This document shows, piece after piece, positions 13,833-14,077 of a stretch of 14,077 nucleotides of DNA. How positions within the stretch are numbered: position 1 is the first letter of the stretch; the number at the start of each line of letters is the position of its first letter. Under the pieces are notes generated by a model. The model was given only the letters and a program-made list of their open reading frames with translations, was not told the origin of the DNA and did not search any database. This DNA comes from Candidatus Zixiibacteriota bacterium (GTDB taxonomy: Bacteria; Zixibacteria; MSB-5A5; GN15; FEB-12), in the NCBI GenBank assembly GCA_003641415.1, contig QNAG01000047.1, forward strand, positions 1 to 14,077, read 5' to 3'. The position numbers were made by a program, and so were the translations under genes.

Positions 13833-14077
13833 CTAAGAAGTTGATGATGTATTCGAAGGTTGAGATGGTTGAAAGGCGGTCTTGCCAGTAGCCGAGGAAA
13901 GTTGAGCCGCCAGGTCAGGTTTCTCAATTAACTCTATGATACGATCAGCCAGGGAATTATAGTCATTGATCGGTACAAGCAGACCATTGACACGATTTTC
14001 TATGATCGACGGAATATCACCAACATGAGTAGTCACAATCGGAAGGCCGGCGCTTATTGCCTCTAACATTGATAAAG
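13833..14077 (-). CDS. Family 4 glycosyltransferase, C-terminal part (5' end outside window)
   Basis: The frame is open to the window edge (LSMLEAISAGLPIVTTHVGDIPSIIENRVNGLLVPINDYNSLADRIIELIEKP), so the gene continues beyond 14077. The stretch SMLEAISAGLPIVTTHVGDIPSII is the E-x7-E region of GT4 (GT-B fold) enzymes, which binds the nucleotide sugar; the second glutamate is in MLEA. The last 20 residues (SSATGKTAFQPSQPSNTSSTS) are serine/threonine/proline rich and unlike the helical '..RFSWE..A..Y..' ending usual for the family. This may mean a recent frameshift near 13860-13890. It is codirectional with the GT2 gene, 122 nt before its start. Confidence 0.88.
   Translation of the reverse strand, partial: LSMLEAISAGLPIVTTHVGDIPSIIENRVNGLLVPINDYNSLADRIIELIEKPDLAAQLSSATGKTAFQPSQPSNTSSTS

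Overview
The window looks like chromosome of a diderm (Gram-negative-type) bacterium of moderate GC. It carries a putative outer-envelope lipoprotein, a secreted YggN-like protein and glycosyltransferases. The SUF iron-sulfur set is of the SufU type (C-B-D-Rieske-S-U-T), which is uncommon in Enterobacteria and more typical of Gram-positives, Thermotogae, Chloroflexi and FCB-type candidate phyla. I cannot name the lineage; an uncultured FCB-group bacterium is only a guess. I see no rRNA, tRNA, CRISPR array, transposase or phage gene.

Left part (1-4443): the tail of an unrecognised plus-strand gene; a minus-strand exported protein resembling the YggN/DUF2884 family, whose better start is internal (1033); then a plus-strand amino-acid catabolism cluster. 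That cluster holds an asparaginase of the type-II (Rhizobium ReAII-like) family, a tryptophanase, and a small putative lipoprotein whose TTG start overlaps the tryptophanase stop. The first two enzymes release ammonia (with aspartate, or with indole and pyruvate). The 121-nt gap before tryptophanase holds a 22-codon ORF followed by an inverted repeat that would mask the tryptophanase ribosome binding site.

Middle part (4534-11161, all minus strand): a complete, tightly packed iron-sulfur assembly operon, in transcription order rrf2 regulator - sufC - sufB - sufD - Rieske ferredoxin - sufS - sufU - sufT-like (DUF59/MIP18). SufS withdraws sulfur from cysteine, SufU accepts or relays it, SufB-C-D is the ATP-driven scaffold, and SufT-like is an accessory maturation factor. 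The operon begins at a well-formed sigma-70-type promoter (-35 TTTACA, 17-bp spacer, -10 TATAGT) whose spacer is almost entirely a perfect 16-bp palindrome, the best candidate operator for the Rrf2 protein encoded by the first gene.

Right part (11163-14077, minus strand): an intergenic stretch with several inverted repeats; a RecB/Cas4/AddB-type PD-(D/E)XK nuclease with a four-cysteine iron-sulfur signature and an unassigned coiled-coil C-terminal extension; a membrane-anchored family 2 glycosyltransferase; and the C-terminal end of a family 4 glycosyltransferase whose last residues look atypical. The two glycosyltransferases suggest the edge of an envelope or exopolysaccharide locus.
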